A stretch of 64,000 bases of DNA from Kytococcus schroeteri (GTDB lineage Bacteria > Actinomycetota > Actinomycetes > Actinomycetales > Dermatophilaceae). The notes beneath the pieces were generated by a model. That model ran no database searches, had not been told where the DNA came from, and was given only the letters and a program-made list of their open reading frames with translations. Positions 7,559-16,900 of the stretch are shown here, piece after piece. Where the stretch lies: NCBI RefSeq assembly GCF_042433515.1, contig NZ_JBHLVH010000013.1, positions 226,484-290,483 on the forward strand, in the 5' to 3' direction. Numbering within the stretch: position 1 is the first letter of the stretch; the number at the start of each line of letters is the position of its first letter. Position numbers and translations under genes: made by a program.

Positions 7559-10500
7559 GTGCTCGTGCTGATCCTCGCGCACCTCGTGGCCGCCCTGGCC
7601 GCGCCGTGGCTCGTCCGCGCGATGGGTTCCCGGGCGTTCATCCCGCTCTCGGTGCCGTCGCTGGCCACCGTGGTCTACCTCGTGCGCCAGGCCGCGACCG
7701 TGCACGCCGGCGCCACCGACCACCCCCACCACGGGGTCGGCCACGGGTCGGCCGGACTGCCGCCGGCGGTCACCGAGTCGTGGACCTGGGTGCCCCAGCT
7801 GGGCATGGACCTGGACTTCCGCCTCGACGGCCTGTCCTGGCTGCTGGCGATGGTGGTGGCCGGCGTGGGCACGCTCGTGCTGCTCTACTGCACCGGGTAC
7901 TTCTCCGACGACGAGGAGGGGCTGGGCCTGTTCGCCGGCTCGCTCACCGCCTTCGCCGGCGCGATGCTGGGCCTGGTCACCACCGACAACATGCTGGTGC
8001 TCTACGTGTTCTGGGAGCTCACCAGCATCCTGTCCTTCCTGCTCATCGGGCACCGCATCACCTCGCGCCACTCCCGCTCGGCGGCCATGGAGGCGCTGGT
8101 CATCACCGCCGGCGGTGGGCTGGCCATGCTCGTGGGCATCATCGGCCTGGGGGCCGCGACGGGCAGCTACTCCATCAGCAACCTGCTGGCGCACCCGCCG
8201 CAGGCGGACGCCCTGGTCACCACCTCGGTGGTGCTGCTGCTCGTGGGTGCCTTCACCAAGTCGGCCCAGGTGCCCTTCCACTTCTGGCTCCCGGGCGCCA
8301 TGGCCGCGCCCACGCCGGTGAGCGCCTACCTGCACGCGGCGGCCATGGTGAAGGCCGGCATCTACCTGGTGGCCCGTTTCGCCCCGGCCTTCGCCCACCT
8401 CGAGGTGTGGCAGTGGGCCGTGCTGCTGCTCGGTGGCCCCACGATGCTGGTGGGTGCCTACCGCTCGCTGCGCCAGGTGGACATCAAGCTGGTGCTGGCC
8501 TACGGCACCGTGAGCCAGCTGGGCTTCCTCGTGCTCGTGGTCGGCCACGGCACCCAGGACGCCGCCCGCGCGGGCCTGGTGCTGCTACTGGCCCACGCCC
8601 TGTTCAAGGGCTCGCTGTTCCTCGTGGTCGGCGCCATCGACCACTGCACCGGCACCCGCGACCTGCGCCGCCTCTCGGGCCTGTCGCGGAGCATGCCGCT
8701 GCTCTTCGCCACCGCCTGCGTCTCCGCGGCCTCGATGGCGGGCCTGCCGCCGCTGCTCGGCTTCGTGAGCAAGGAGGGCGCCTACACGGCGCTGGACCCG
8801 ACGGTGCACGGCTGGGCCACGCGGGAGGGTGTGGCCTTCTTGGTCGTGCTCGTCGGCTCGATGATGACCTTCGCCTACTCGGCCCGCTTCCTGTGCGGCG
8901 CCTTCCGCACCCAGCGCACCAAGCCGGCCACACCGGTGCACGCCCCGGGCTTCTTCCTCCAGGCCAGCCCCGCCCTGCTGGCCGTCGGCACCATCGTGCT
9001 CGGCCTGGCCAGCGGCCCCCTGCTGGAGCCGGTGGTGGGCAACTACGCGTCCTTCTGGCCGGCCTCGGAGCACCCGTTGCACCTGGGGCTCTGGCACGGC
9101 TGGACCGTGGTCCTGGCCTTCACGCTGCTCACCTACGCCGTCGGTGTGGTGCTGCACCTGCGTCGCCGCCAGGTCAACGGCTTCCAGCGCGGCGTGGCCG
9201 CCCTGGGCCTGCCCGGCGCCGAGCGCGGCTTCCAGCTGACCATGCGCGCGGTGGACCGGGGGGCGCTGGCGGTCACGGGCCTGTTCCAGCGCGGCTCGCT
9301 GCCGGTGACCCTGGGCATGATCTTCGTGGTGGCCGTGGCCGTGCCGGTGGGGGTCCTGCTCATGCAGGACGTGCCGATGCCCGAGCACTACCGCCTCATG
9401 GACTCGTGGGCCCAGCTGGGTGTTGCCGTGGTGACCGCCGCCGCCGGTGTGCTGGCCGCGCTCTCCACCCGCCGCCTGCGCGCGGTGGTGCTCGCCGGCG
9501 TCACCGGCTACGGCTCGGCGGCGCTCTTCATGCTCTACGGCGCCCCGGACCTCGCGCTCACGCAGCTCATGGTGGAGAGCATCTCCATCGTGGTGTTCAT
9601 CCTCGTGCTGCGCCGCATGGCCGGCCAGTTCCCGGACACCCCGCGCCGGGTGGAGAAGGTGCTGCGCGTGCTCATCGCCGTGGGGGTGGCCGGTGTGCTC
9701 ACCCTGGTGGCGCTGGTCTCCGCGGCCTCCCGCGCGCACGTCCCGGCCAGCGCCGGCCTGCTGGAGACCGCGTACACCAAGGGCGGTGGCCACAACGTGG
9801 TCAACGTGATCCTCGTGGACACCCGAGGCTGGGACACCATGGGTGAGATCGCCGTGGTGCTCGTCTGCGCCACCGGTGTGGCCTCGCTGGTCTTCCTGCG
9901 CGAGGAGGTGCTGGAGACCGCCCGCGTGGCCGCCTCGGCCACCCGCACCCGCCGCACCATGCACCTGGAGGCCGACACCGAGGGCTCCCGCTGGCTGGCC
10001 GACGCGGTGAACATGAAGCACACCCGCCGCTCGGCGGTGCTCGAGGTGGTCACCCGCCTGGTCTTCCACTCGATGGTGGTGTGGAGCCTGTACGTGCTGC
10101 TCGTGGGCCACGACGCGCCCGGCGGCGGCTTCGCCGGTGGCCTCATCGCCACGCTGGCGCTCACCGTGCGTTACCTGGCCGGTGAGGCCGACGAGCTGCG
10201 CGCCGCGGCCCCGGTGCTCTCGGGCACCCTCATGGGCGCCGGCCTGGGCCTCGCGGTGACCACCGGTGTGCTCGGCATGGTGGCCGGGGGAGAGCCCCTG
10301 CAGTCGTGGGTGTTCAACCTGGACGTCCCGGTGCTGGGCCACCTGCACCTGGTGACCCCCGCCTTCTTCGACGTCGGGGTCTACCTCGTGGTCGTCGGCA
10401 TGGGCGTGGGCCTGCTCACGAGCCTCGGAGCCGGCGTGGACCAGCAGATCGAGTCCGAGCGCGGCGAGGGGCACCGTGACGCGCTGAGCCGCCACGCGGA

Positions 10501-10570
10501 CGACGAGTTCCACCGCTACGGCCTGCGCCACACCGACCGACCCGTCGAACGACCGGAGGTGGACGCGTGA
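7559..10570 (+). CDS. mrpA: Mrp/Mnh antiporter subunit A fused to subunit B domain
   Basis: Largest subunit of the hetero-oligomeric Mrp Na+(K+)/H+ antiporter, related to the NuoL family of complex I. The 1003-residue polytopic protein has the Proton_antipo_M core (ELTSILSFLLIGH at about residue 155, with the conserved Glu; KSAQVPFHFWLPGAMAAPTPVSAYLHAAAMVKAG at about residue 237) and a C-terminal extension. That extension begins near residue 830 and matches the MnhB domain (VWSLYVLLVGHDAPGGGFAGGL). No separate mrpB gene exists in the operon, so the fusion supplies it. GTG start with AGGAGG seven bases upstream. First gene of a six-gene set coupled by stop-start overlaps; the complex exports sodium and helps cytoplasmic pH homeostasis. 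Confidence 0.95.
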   Translation: MLVLILAHLVAALAAPWLVRAMGSRAFIPLSVPSLATVVYLVRQAATVHAGATDHPHHGVGHGSAGLPPAVTESWTWVPQLGMDLDFRLDGLSWLLAMVVAGVGTLVLLYCTGYFSDDEEGLGLFAGSLTAFAGAMLGLVTTDNMLVLYVFWELTSILSFLLIGHRITSRHSRSAAMEALVITAGGGLAMLVGIIGLGAATGSYSISNLLAHPPQADALVTTSVVLLLVGAFTKSAQVPFHFWLPGAMAAPTPVSAYLHAAAMVKAGIYLVARFAPAFAHLEVWQWAVLLLGGPTMLVGAYRSLRQVDIKLVLAYGTVSQLGFLVLVVGHGTQDAARAGLVLLLAHALFKGSLFLVVGAIDHCTGTRDLRRLSGLSRSMPLLFATACVSAASMAGLPPLLGFVSKEGAYTALDPTVHGWATREGVAFLVVLVGSMMTFAYSARFLCGAFRTQRTKPATPVHAPGFFLQASPALLAVGTIVLGLASGPLLEPVVGNYASFWPASEHPLHLGLWHGWTVVLAFTLLTYAVGVVLHLRRRQVNGFQRGVAALGLPGAERGFQLTMRAVDRGALAVTGLFQRGSLPVTLGMIFVVAVAVPVGVLLMQDVPMPEHYRLMDSWAQLGVAVVTAAAGVLAALSTRRLRAVVLAGVTGYGSAALFMLYGAPDLALTQLMVESISIVVFILVLRRMAGQFPDTPRRVEKVLRVLIAVGVAGVLTLVALVSAASRAHVPASAGLLETAYTKGGGHNVVNVILVDTRGWDTMGEIAVVLVCATGVASLVFLREEVLETARVAASATRTRRTMHLEADTEGSRWLADAVNMKHTRRSAVLEVVTRLVFHSMVVWSLYVLLVGHDAPGGGFAGGLIATLALTVRYLAGEADELRAAAPVLSGTLMGAGLGLAVTTGVLGMVAGGEPLQSWVFNLDVPVLGHLHLVTPAFFDVGVYLVVVGMGVGLLTSLGAGVDQQIESERGEGHRDALSRHADDEFHRYGLRHTDRPVERPEVDA

Positions 10571-11154
10571 GCGAGCCGATGACCCCCTCCCTGGCCCTCC
10601 TCGGCGTCGGTGCCGTGCTCGTGGGCTGCGGTGTGTACCTGATGCTGGCGCGCTCGATCGTGCGCATGCTCATCGGCTTCGTGCTGGTGGGCAACGGCGT
10701 CAACCTGCTCTTCCTGGGTGCCGCGTCCCCGCCCGGGGAGCCGCCGATCATCGGGCAGGTGCCCGGCGAGGACATGGCCGACCCGCTGCCGCAGGCGATG
10801 ATGCTCACCGCGATCGTCATCTCGCTGGGGCTCGTGGCCTTCCTGCTGGCCCTGGCGCACCGCTCGTGGCAGCTGGCCGGCACCGACCGCGTCACCCACG
10901 ACCCGGAGGACCTGCGCATCGTGCTGCGGGCCGACCGCAGCGACATGTCCGGCTCGGACTTCGCCGGCGACGACGACCTCACGCCCGACGACGTGGACGA
11001 CGTGGACGTGGACGCCGAGGGCGACCACTACATGGAGCTGGCCGTGCGCCGCTTCAAGGAGCGCCGCCGGGAGATCCGCCGCCACCGCGCGCGGGCCTTC
11101 CAGCCGCTCGAGGACGACCAACCGCCCGTGGACTCGAGGGGAGGCCGCCGATGA
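10567..11154 (+). CDS. mrpC: Mrp antiporter subunit C
   Basis: NuoK-like subunit with three membrane helices in its first ~105 residues (LLGVGAVLVGCGVYLML; LIGFVLVGNGVNLLFL; MMLTAIVISLGLVAFLLAL). The motif DPLPQAMMLTAIVIS is characteristic of MnhC. The protein is 195 residues, longer than the usual ~115, because of a hydrophilic, acidic-then-basic C-terminal tail seen in many actinobacterial versions. The GTG start overlaps the stop of the A/B gene by four bases, indicating translational coupling within the operon. Confidence 0.93.
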   Translation: MSEPMTPSLALLGVGAVLVGCGVYLMLARSIVRMLIGFVLVGNGVNLLFLGAASPPGEPPIIGQVPGEDMADPLPQAMMLTAIVISLGLVAFLLALAHRSWQLAGTDRVTHDPEDLRIVLRADRSDMSGSDFAGDDDLTPDDVDDVDVDAEGDHYMELAVRRFKERRREIRRHRARAFQPLEDDQPPVDSRGGRR

Positions 11155-12740
11155 GCGAGGTGAACCTCTCCTTCATCGCGCCGCTGCTGGTGATGCTGCC
11201 GCTGCTGGCCGCGGGCGTGACGCTCGCCGCCGGGCGGCACACGCTGGTGCAGCGCATCATCTCCACCGCCGTGGTGGCGGCCTGCCTGGCCGGCTCGGTG
11301 CTGCTGCTGTGGGCCGCGGACACCCGCGGCCCGCAGGTGGTGGCCACCGGTGCCTGGGTGCCCTACGAGGGCATCGTGCTGGTGGTCGACCGGCTCTCGG
11401 CGCTCATGCTCATCGTGGGCTTCACGATCATCCTGGGTGTGCTCTGGTACTCCAACGCCGAGGGGCGCGAGTCCTTCGACCAGGAGGCCAGCGGCAAGGC
11501 CCCGCTGCCGATCTTCCACCCCTCGCTGCTGGTGATGACCGCCGGCGTGGCCACCACCTTCGTCTCCGGCGACCTGTTCCACATGTACGTGGGCTTCGAG
11601 GTGCTGCTCGGTGCCAGCTTCGTGCTGCTCACGCTCGGCGGCACGGTCTCCCGCGTGCGCGCCGGCGTCACCTACGCCTTCGTCTCGCTGCTGAGCTCCA
11701 CGGTGTTCCTCTTCGCCGTGGCCATGGTCTACACCGCCACCGGCACGGTGAACCTGGCGCAGGTCTCCCAGCGCATGGCCGAGCTGCCCCAGGGCACGCA
11801 GGTGATGCTGCAGGCGCTGCTGCTGGTGGGCTTCGCCATCAAGGCCGCCGTGTTCCCCATGAGTTCCTGGCTGCCGGACTCCTACCCGACGGCGCCGGCG
11901 CCGGTCACGGCCGTCTTCGCCGGTCTGCTCACCAAGGTGGGCGTGTACGCGATGATCCGCACGCAGACCCTCGTCTTCCCAGGCGGCATCCTCCACGAGC
12001 TCATGCTCTGGGCGGCGCTGCTCACGATGGTGGTGGGCATCCTCGGCGCCGTGGCGCAGACCGAGGTCAAGCGGATGATCTCGTTCACCCTCGTGAGCCA
12101 CATCGGCTACATGCTCTTCGGGTTGGCCATCGGCACGCCGGCCGGCATCGCCGCGGCGATCTTCTACGTGATCCACCACATCCTCATCCAGGCCACGCTG
12201 TTCCTCGTGACGGGCATGGTGCAGCGCCGCACGGGCGTGAGCACGCTCGACCGTCTGGGCGGCCTCATCCGCACCGCGCCGTGGATCGCGCTGCTGTGGT
12301 TCGTCCCGGCCATGAATCTCGCGGGCATCCCGCCGTTCTCCGGGTTCATCGGCAAGGTCGGTCTCATGCGGGCCGCCGCCCAGATCGGCACCCCGATGCT
12401 GTGGCTGCTGGTGGCCGGCAGCGTGGTCACCTCGCTGCTCACGCTGTACGCCATCGCCAAGACCTGGGCCAAGTCCTTCTGGGGCGCCCCCAACCGCGCC
12501 GAGGGGATGGGGCAGCAGGCCGTGCCCATCGGCCCCGGGCTGTTCCTGCCCACCGGTGTGCTGGTGCTCGTCGGCATCGGCCTGACGGTCTTCGCCGGCC
12601 CGATCTACGGGGTGAGCGAGCGCGCCGCGGCCGACCTGGTGAACCGGAGCAGCTACGTGCAGGCCGTGGCCGACGCCGCGGACACCGCGGGCAGCCACTA
12701 CCCGGCCCCGCTCGACCCGACCGAGCAGGGGGGTCACTGA
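11151..12740 (+). CDS. mrpD: Mrp antiporter subunit D
   Basis: NuoM/NuoN-like proton-translocating subunit, 529 residues with about 14 predicted membrane helices. Visible signatures include FVSGDLFHMYVGFEVLL, KAAVFPMSSWLPDSYPTAPAPVTAVFAGLLTKVGVYA (around residue 235) and LVSHIGYMLFGLAIG, all typical of MnhD. The start ATG overlaps the stop of subunit C by four bases and is preceded by GGGGAGG. With subunit A it forms the two antiporter-like membrane modules of the complex. Confidence 0.95.
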   Translation: MSEVNLSFIAPLLVMLPLLAAGVTLAAGRHTLVQRIISTAVVAACLAGSVLLLWAADTRGPQVVATGAWVPYEGIVLVVDRLSALMLIVGFTIILGVLWYSNAEGRESFDQEASGKAPLPIFHPSLLVMTAGVATTFVSGDLFHMYVGFEVLLGASFVLLTLGGTVSRVRAGVTYAFVSLLSSTVFLFAVAMVYTATGTVNLAQVSQRMAELPQGTQVMLQALLLVGFAIKAAVFPMSSWLPDSYPTAPAPVTAVFAGLLTKVGVYAMIRTQTLVFPGGILHELMLWAALLTMVVGILGAVAQTEVKRMISFTLVSHIGYMLFGLAIGTPAGIAAAIFYVIHHILIQATLFLVTGMVQRRTGVSTLDRLGGLIRTAPWIALLWFVPAMNLAGIPPFSGFIGKVGLMRAAAQIGTPMLWLLVAGSVVTSLLTLYAIAKTWAKSFWGAPNRAEGMGQQAVPIGPGLFLPTGVLVLVGIGLTVFAGPIYGVSERAAADLVNRSSYVQAVADAADTAGSHYPAPLDPTEQGGH

Positions 12741-13252
12741 TGGTGCGCCGACTCCAGCTCCTCCCGCTGCTGTGGCTCGTGGTCGTGTGGGTCGTGGCGT
12801 GGGGCTCGTACTCGCCGATGATCCTCTTCGGCGGCCTCGTGGTCGGGCTCTTCGTGACCCTCGCCTCGCCGCTGCCGCGGCTCAACCTCAACGCGACGGT
12901 GCGGCCGTGGGCGCTGCTGGTGCTCGTGGTGCTCTTCCTCAAGGACCTCGCCAAGGCGGTCTGGGACGTCTCGATGATGGCCCTGCTTCCCGGCCGGACG
13001 ACGGACGCGGCCATCATCACGGTGCGCTTCGCCGCCGACGAGGAGCTCTTCCAGACCATCACCTCCGAGCTCATCACCCTCGTGCCGGGCACGATGGTGA
13101 TCGACCTCGACGACGAGACCCGGGTGGCGCACGTGCACTGCCTGGGCGTGAAGGACGAGGCCGACGCCGAGGCCGTGCGCCAGGAGTGCCTGGAGCAGGA
13201 GCGCCGCGTGCTGGCCGCCTTCGACGCCGACTACCGCCGGGAGGACCGATGA
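12740..13252 (+). CDS. mrpE: Mrp antiporter subunit E
   Basis: 170-residue MnhE family protein: two or three N-terminal membrane helices (PLLWLVVVWVVAWGSYSPM; ILFGGLVVGLFVTL; WALLVLVVLFLKDLAKA) followed by a cytoplasmic ferredoxin-like C-terminal domain containing ITSELITLVPGTMVIDLD, a hallmark of this subunit. The ATG overlaps the TGA of subunit D by one base. Required for assembly of the Mrp complex in studied bacteria. Confidence 0.92.
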   Translation: MVRRLQLLPLLWLVVVWVVAWGSYSPMILFGGLVVGLFVTLASPLPRLNLNATVRPWALLVLVVLFLKDLAKAVWDVSMMALLPGRTTDAAIITVRFAADEELFQTITSELITLVPGTMVIDLDDETRVAHVHCLGVKDEADAEAVRQECLEQERRVLAAFDADYRREDR

Positions 13253-13575
13253 ACGAGATCGCGACCTGGCTGCTGGCCGGATCGGCCGCCGTGCTGGTGG
13301 CCGCCGCTGGCCTGGCCCTGGTGCGCATCGTGCGGGGACCCGCGGGGCTGGACCGCATGGTGGCTTCCGACGTGCTCGTGAGCGTGCTCTTCGGCTTCTT
13401 CTGCCTCATCGGTGCCTGGTGGCAGTTCCCGCAGGTCACCACGGTGATGGTCTCGCTGTCGCTCGTGGCCTTCCTGGGGGCGGTGGCCGCCGGCCGCTAC
13501 GCCGCCCGCGACCGCGACCGCGGCTGGGCCCGCGACGAGCGGGTCGACATGTCCGCCGACGGGAGGCCCTCGTGA
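13249..13575 (+). CDS. mrpF: Mrp antiporter subunit F
   Basis: 108-residue protein with three hydrophobic helices and the MnhF signature RIVRGPAGLDRMVASDVL (about residues 27-44). It starts with an ATG that overlaps the previous stop codon, preceded by GGGAGGA. The C terminus beyond residue ~85 is a charged tail of low conservation. Small membrane subunit of the antiporter complex. Confidence 0.92.
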   Translation: MNEIATWLLAGSAAVLVAAAGLALVRIVRGPAGLDRMVASDVLVSVLFGFFCLIGAWWQFPQVTTVMVSLSLVAFLGAVAAGRYAARDRDRGWARDERVDMSADGRPS

Positions 13576-13967
13576 CCGACGTCCTGCAGATCGTCGGCGG
13601 CGTGCTCATGCTCGTGGGTTCGCTGCTCTCGCTCGTGGCCGCCATCGGGCTGGTGCGCTTCCCCGACGTGCTCACCCGCATGCACGCCGCCACCAAGCCG
13701 CAGACCCTGGGCCTGGTGCTGCTGGGCCTGGGCCTGTGCCTCGTGGTGCGCGAGTGGGCGGTGTGGGGTGCCGTGGCCCTGACCGTGCTCTTCCAGTTCC
13801 TCACCGCCCCGGTCTCGGCGCACATGGTGGGCCGAGGTGCCCTGCGCACCGGGCAGGTGCGCCTGCCGCTGTACGAGGACCCTGCCGCCGCCGACGGGCA
13901 GGCCGGCACGCCGTCCAGCGCGTCCGCCGCCGGGGCCGGTGCGCGCGCCACCCGGGCCGATGGCTGA
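13572..13967 (+). CDS. mrpG: Mrp antiporter subunit G
   Basis: 131-residue MnhG/PhaG protein with three membrane helices; the signature RFPDVLTRMHAATKPQTLGL (about residues 29-48) is diagnostic. GTG start overlapping the subunit F stop. The C-terminal ~40 residues are Ala/Gly/Asp-rich and probably disordered. Last gene of the operon; its 3' end overlaps the hrpA start by eight bases, so helicase translation may be coupled to the antiporter transcript. Confidence 0.92.
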   Translation: MTDVLQIVGGVLMLVGSLLSLVAAIGLVRFPDVLTRMHAATKPQTLGLVLLGLGLCLVVREWAVWGAVALTVLFQFLTAPVSAHMVGRGALRTGQVRLPLYEDPAAADGQAGTPSSASAAGAGARATRADG

Positions 13968-16900
13968 GGGGCCCGAGCAGCCCGGTGGCCCCCGTCGCGG
14001 TGCGCCGGGACGGGGCCGTGGTGACGCCGGTGGCGCCGGCGCAGGTCGTGGTCGGGGTCGTGGTCGGGGCCGCGGCCGTGGTGGTCGTGGGGGAGGACGC
14101 GGACCCCGCGGTGGGGCCCGCGCTCCGCGGGGTCCGCGCCCGCTGACCCCCGAGCAGGTCGAGGCCCGCCGCGCCTCGGTACCGGAGCTCACCTGGCCCG
14201 ACCTGCCAGTCGTCGACCGCAAGGACGACCTGGCGGCCGCCATCCGCGACCACCAGGTGGTCGTGGTGGCCGGCGAGACCGGATCGGGCAAGACCACTCA
14301 GCTGCCCAAGATCTGTCTGGAGCTCGGGCGCGGCGTCACCGGCATGATCGGCCACACCCAGCCCCGCCGCATCGCGGCCCGCTCCGTGGCCGACCGCATC
14401 GCCCACGAGCTGGGCGTCGAGCTCGAGGACCCCACCGGCCCGGTCGGCTACCAGGTGCGCTTCACCGACATGACCAGCCCGCAGACGCTGGTCAAGGTGA
14501 TGACCGACGGCATCCTGCTCAACCAGATGCAGTTCGACCGGCAGCTGCGCGCCTACGACACGCTCATCATCGACGAGGCGCACGAGCGCAGCCTCACCAT
14601 CGACTTCATCCTCGGCTACCTGCACCAGCTGCTGCCCCAGCGGCCGGACCTCAAGGTGATCATCACCTCGGCCACCATCGACCCGCAGCGCTTCGCCGAC
14701 CACTTCGCCGACGCCGTGGGCGGCCCGGTGCCGGTGGTGGAGGTCTCCGGGCGCACCTACCCGGTGGAGGTGCGCTACCGCCCGCTGAGCACCCTGGACG
14801 CCTCCAACCCGCACGCCCTGGAGGACCCCGAGGGCTACGACGAGAGCACCTACTCCGAGGAGGAGATCGACCAGGTCACCGGCATCGCCGAGGCGGTGCA
14901 GGAGCTCTGGACCGAGGACGTGCCCGCCGACGACCCACGCCCGCAGGACCGCGACATCCTCGTGTTCTGCTCCGGCGAGCGGGAGATCCGCGACGCCGTG
15001 GACGGCCTCGAGGGGCTCAAGCTGCCGGGCACAGAGATCGTGCCGCTCTACGGTCGCCTCTCGGCCGCCGAGCAGCAGCGCGTCTTCGCGCCCCACACGA
15101 AGCGCCGCGTGGTGCTGGCCACCAACGTGGCCGAGACCTCGCTCACCGTGCCCGGCATCCGGTACGTCGTGGACACCGGCACGGCGCGCATCAGCCGGTA
15201 CTCCCAGCGGCTCAAGGTGCAGCGCCTGCCCATCGAGAAGATCTCCCAGGCCTCGGCCAACCAGCGTGCGGGCCGCTCCGGACGCGTGAGCGCGGGCATC
15301 TGCATCCGCCTGTACTCCCAGGAGGATTTCGAGGCGCGCCCGCAGTTCACCGACCCGGAGATCCAGCGCACCTCGCTGGCCAGCGTCATCCTGCAGATGG
15401 CGCACCTGGGGCTGGGCGACGTGCAGCGCTTCGCCTTCGTGGACCCGCCGGACTCCCGGCTGGTCACCGACGGCCTGCGCCTGCTCCACGAGCTGGGGGC
15501 CGTGACCCGGCAGACCGCCTCCTCCGGCGGTGTCGTGCGCCTCACCGAGGAGGGGCGCCAGCTGGCGTCCATCCCGGCCGACCCGCGCCTGGCCCGGATG
15601 CTGCTCGAGGCCCACCGCCGTGGGGCGCTGGCCGAGGTGCTCGTCATCGTGGCCGGGCTGAGTATCCAGGACCCGCGGGAGCGTCCGGCCGAGAAGCGCG
15701 AGCGCGCCGACCAGCTGCACGCCCGGTTCAAGGACGAGAACTCCGACTTCGTGGCCCTGCTCAACCTGTGGGCCTACGTGCGCGAGCGCAAGGGCACGCT
15801 GTCGGGCTCGGCCTTCCGCCGCCTGTGCCACGCGGAGTTCCTGCACTACCTGCGGCTGCGCGAGTGGGTGGACGTGCACCATCAGCTGCGCAGCGTGGTG
15901 AAGGGCCTGGGCTGGGCGGACTCGTCGGTGGGCGTGGAGTCCGACCGCGCCCGGCAGCGCGACGAGGGCTTCGCGCCGGTGGACCCGGCCAAGGCCGAGG
16001 TGGTGCACCGCAGCCTGCTGCCCGGCCTGCTCAGCCAGGTGGGCCTGCGCGACCGGGAGGCCCGGGACTACCTGGGCGCCCGGGGGGCGCACTTCTCCAT
16101 CCAGCCCGGCTCGGGGCTCTTCCGCACCCGTCCGGACTGGATCGTCTCGGCCGAGCTGGTGGAGACCACCAGGCTGTGGGCGCGCACCAATGCCACGGTG
16201 GACCCGGCGTGGGTGGAGGAGGCCGCCGCGCACCTGGTGAAGCGGCAGTACTCCGAGCCGCGGTGGTCCTCCAAGCGGGGCTCGGCCGTGGCCGACGAGC
16301 GGGTGACCCTGCTGGGCATCCCGCTGGTGGCCGGGCGGCAAGTGGGCCTGGCGAGGGTCGACCCGGCGCTGGCGCGCGAGCTCTTCATCCGCCACGCCCT
16401 GGTGGAAGGGGACTGGCACACCGGCCACGCCTTCTGGGGCCACAACAAGAAGGTCCTCGCCGAGATCGAGCAGCTCGAGGCGCGCTCCCGCCGCCGCGAC
16501 CTGCTCGACGACGAGGCGCTCTTCGGCTTCTACGACGAGCGGCTGCCCGCCGAGGTCGTCTCCGGGGTGCACTTCGACAGCTGGTGGAAGACCGCCCGCC
16601 GCGAGGACCCGGCCCTGCTGGACCTGTCGGTGGAGGAGGTGACCGGTGAGGACCCCACCGCCGTGGACCTGGCCGACTTCCCGGCCACCTGGCAGCAGGG
16701 CGACCTGGAGCTGCCCCTGACCTACCAGTTCGAGCCCGGCACCGAGGCAGACGGTGTGACCGTCCACCTGACGTTGAGCCAGCTCAACCGGGTGCGCGAC
16801 GAGGGCTTCGACTGGCAGGTCCCGGGCCTGCGCGAGGAGCTGGCGGTGGCGCTCCTGCGCTCCCTGCCCAAGGCAGTGCGCCGCTCGTTCGTGCCCGCCC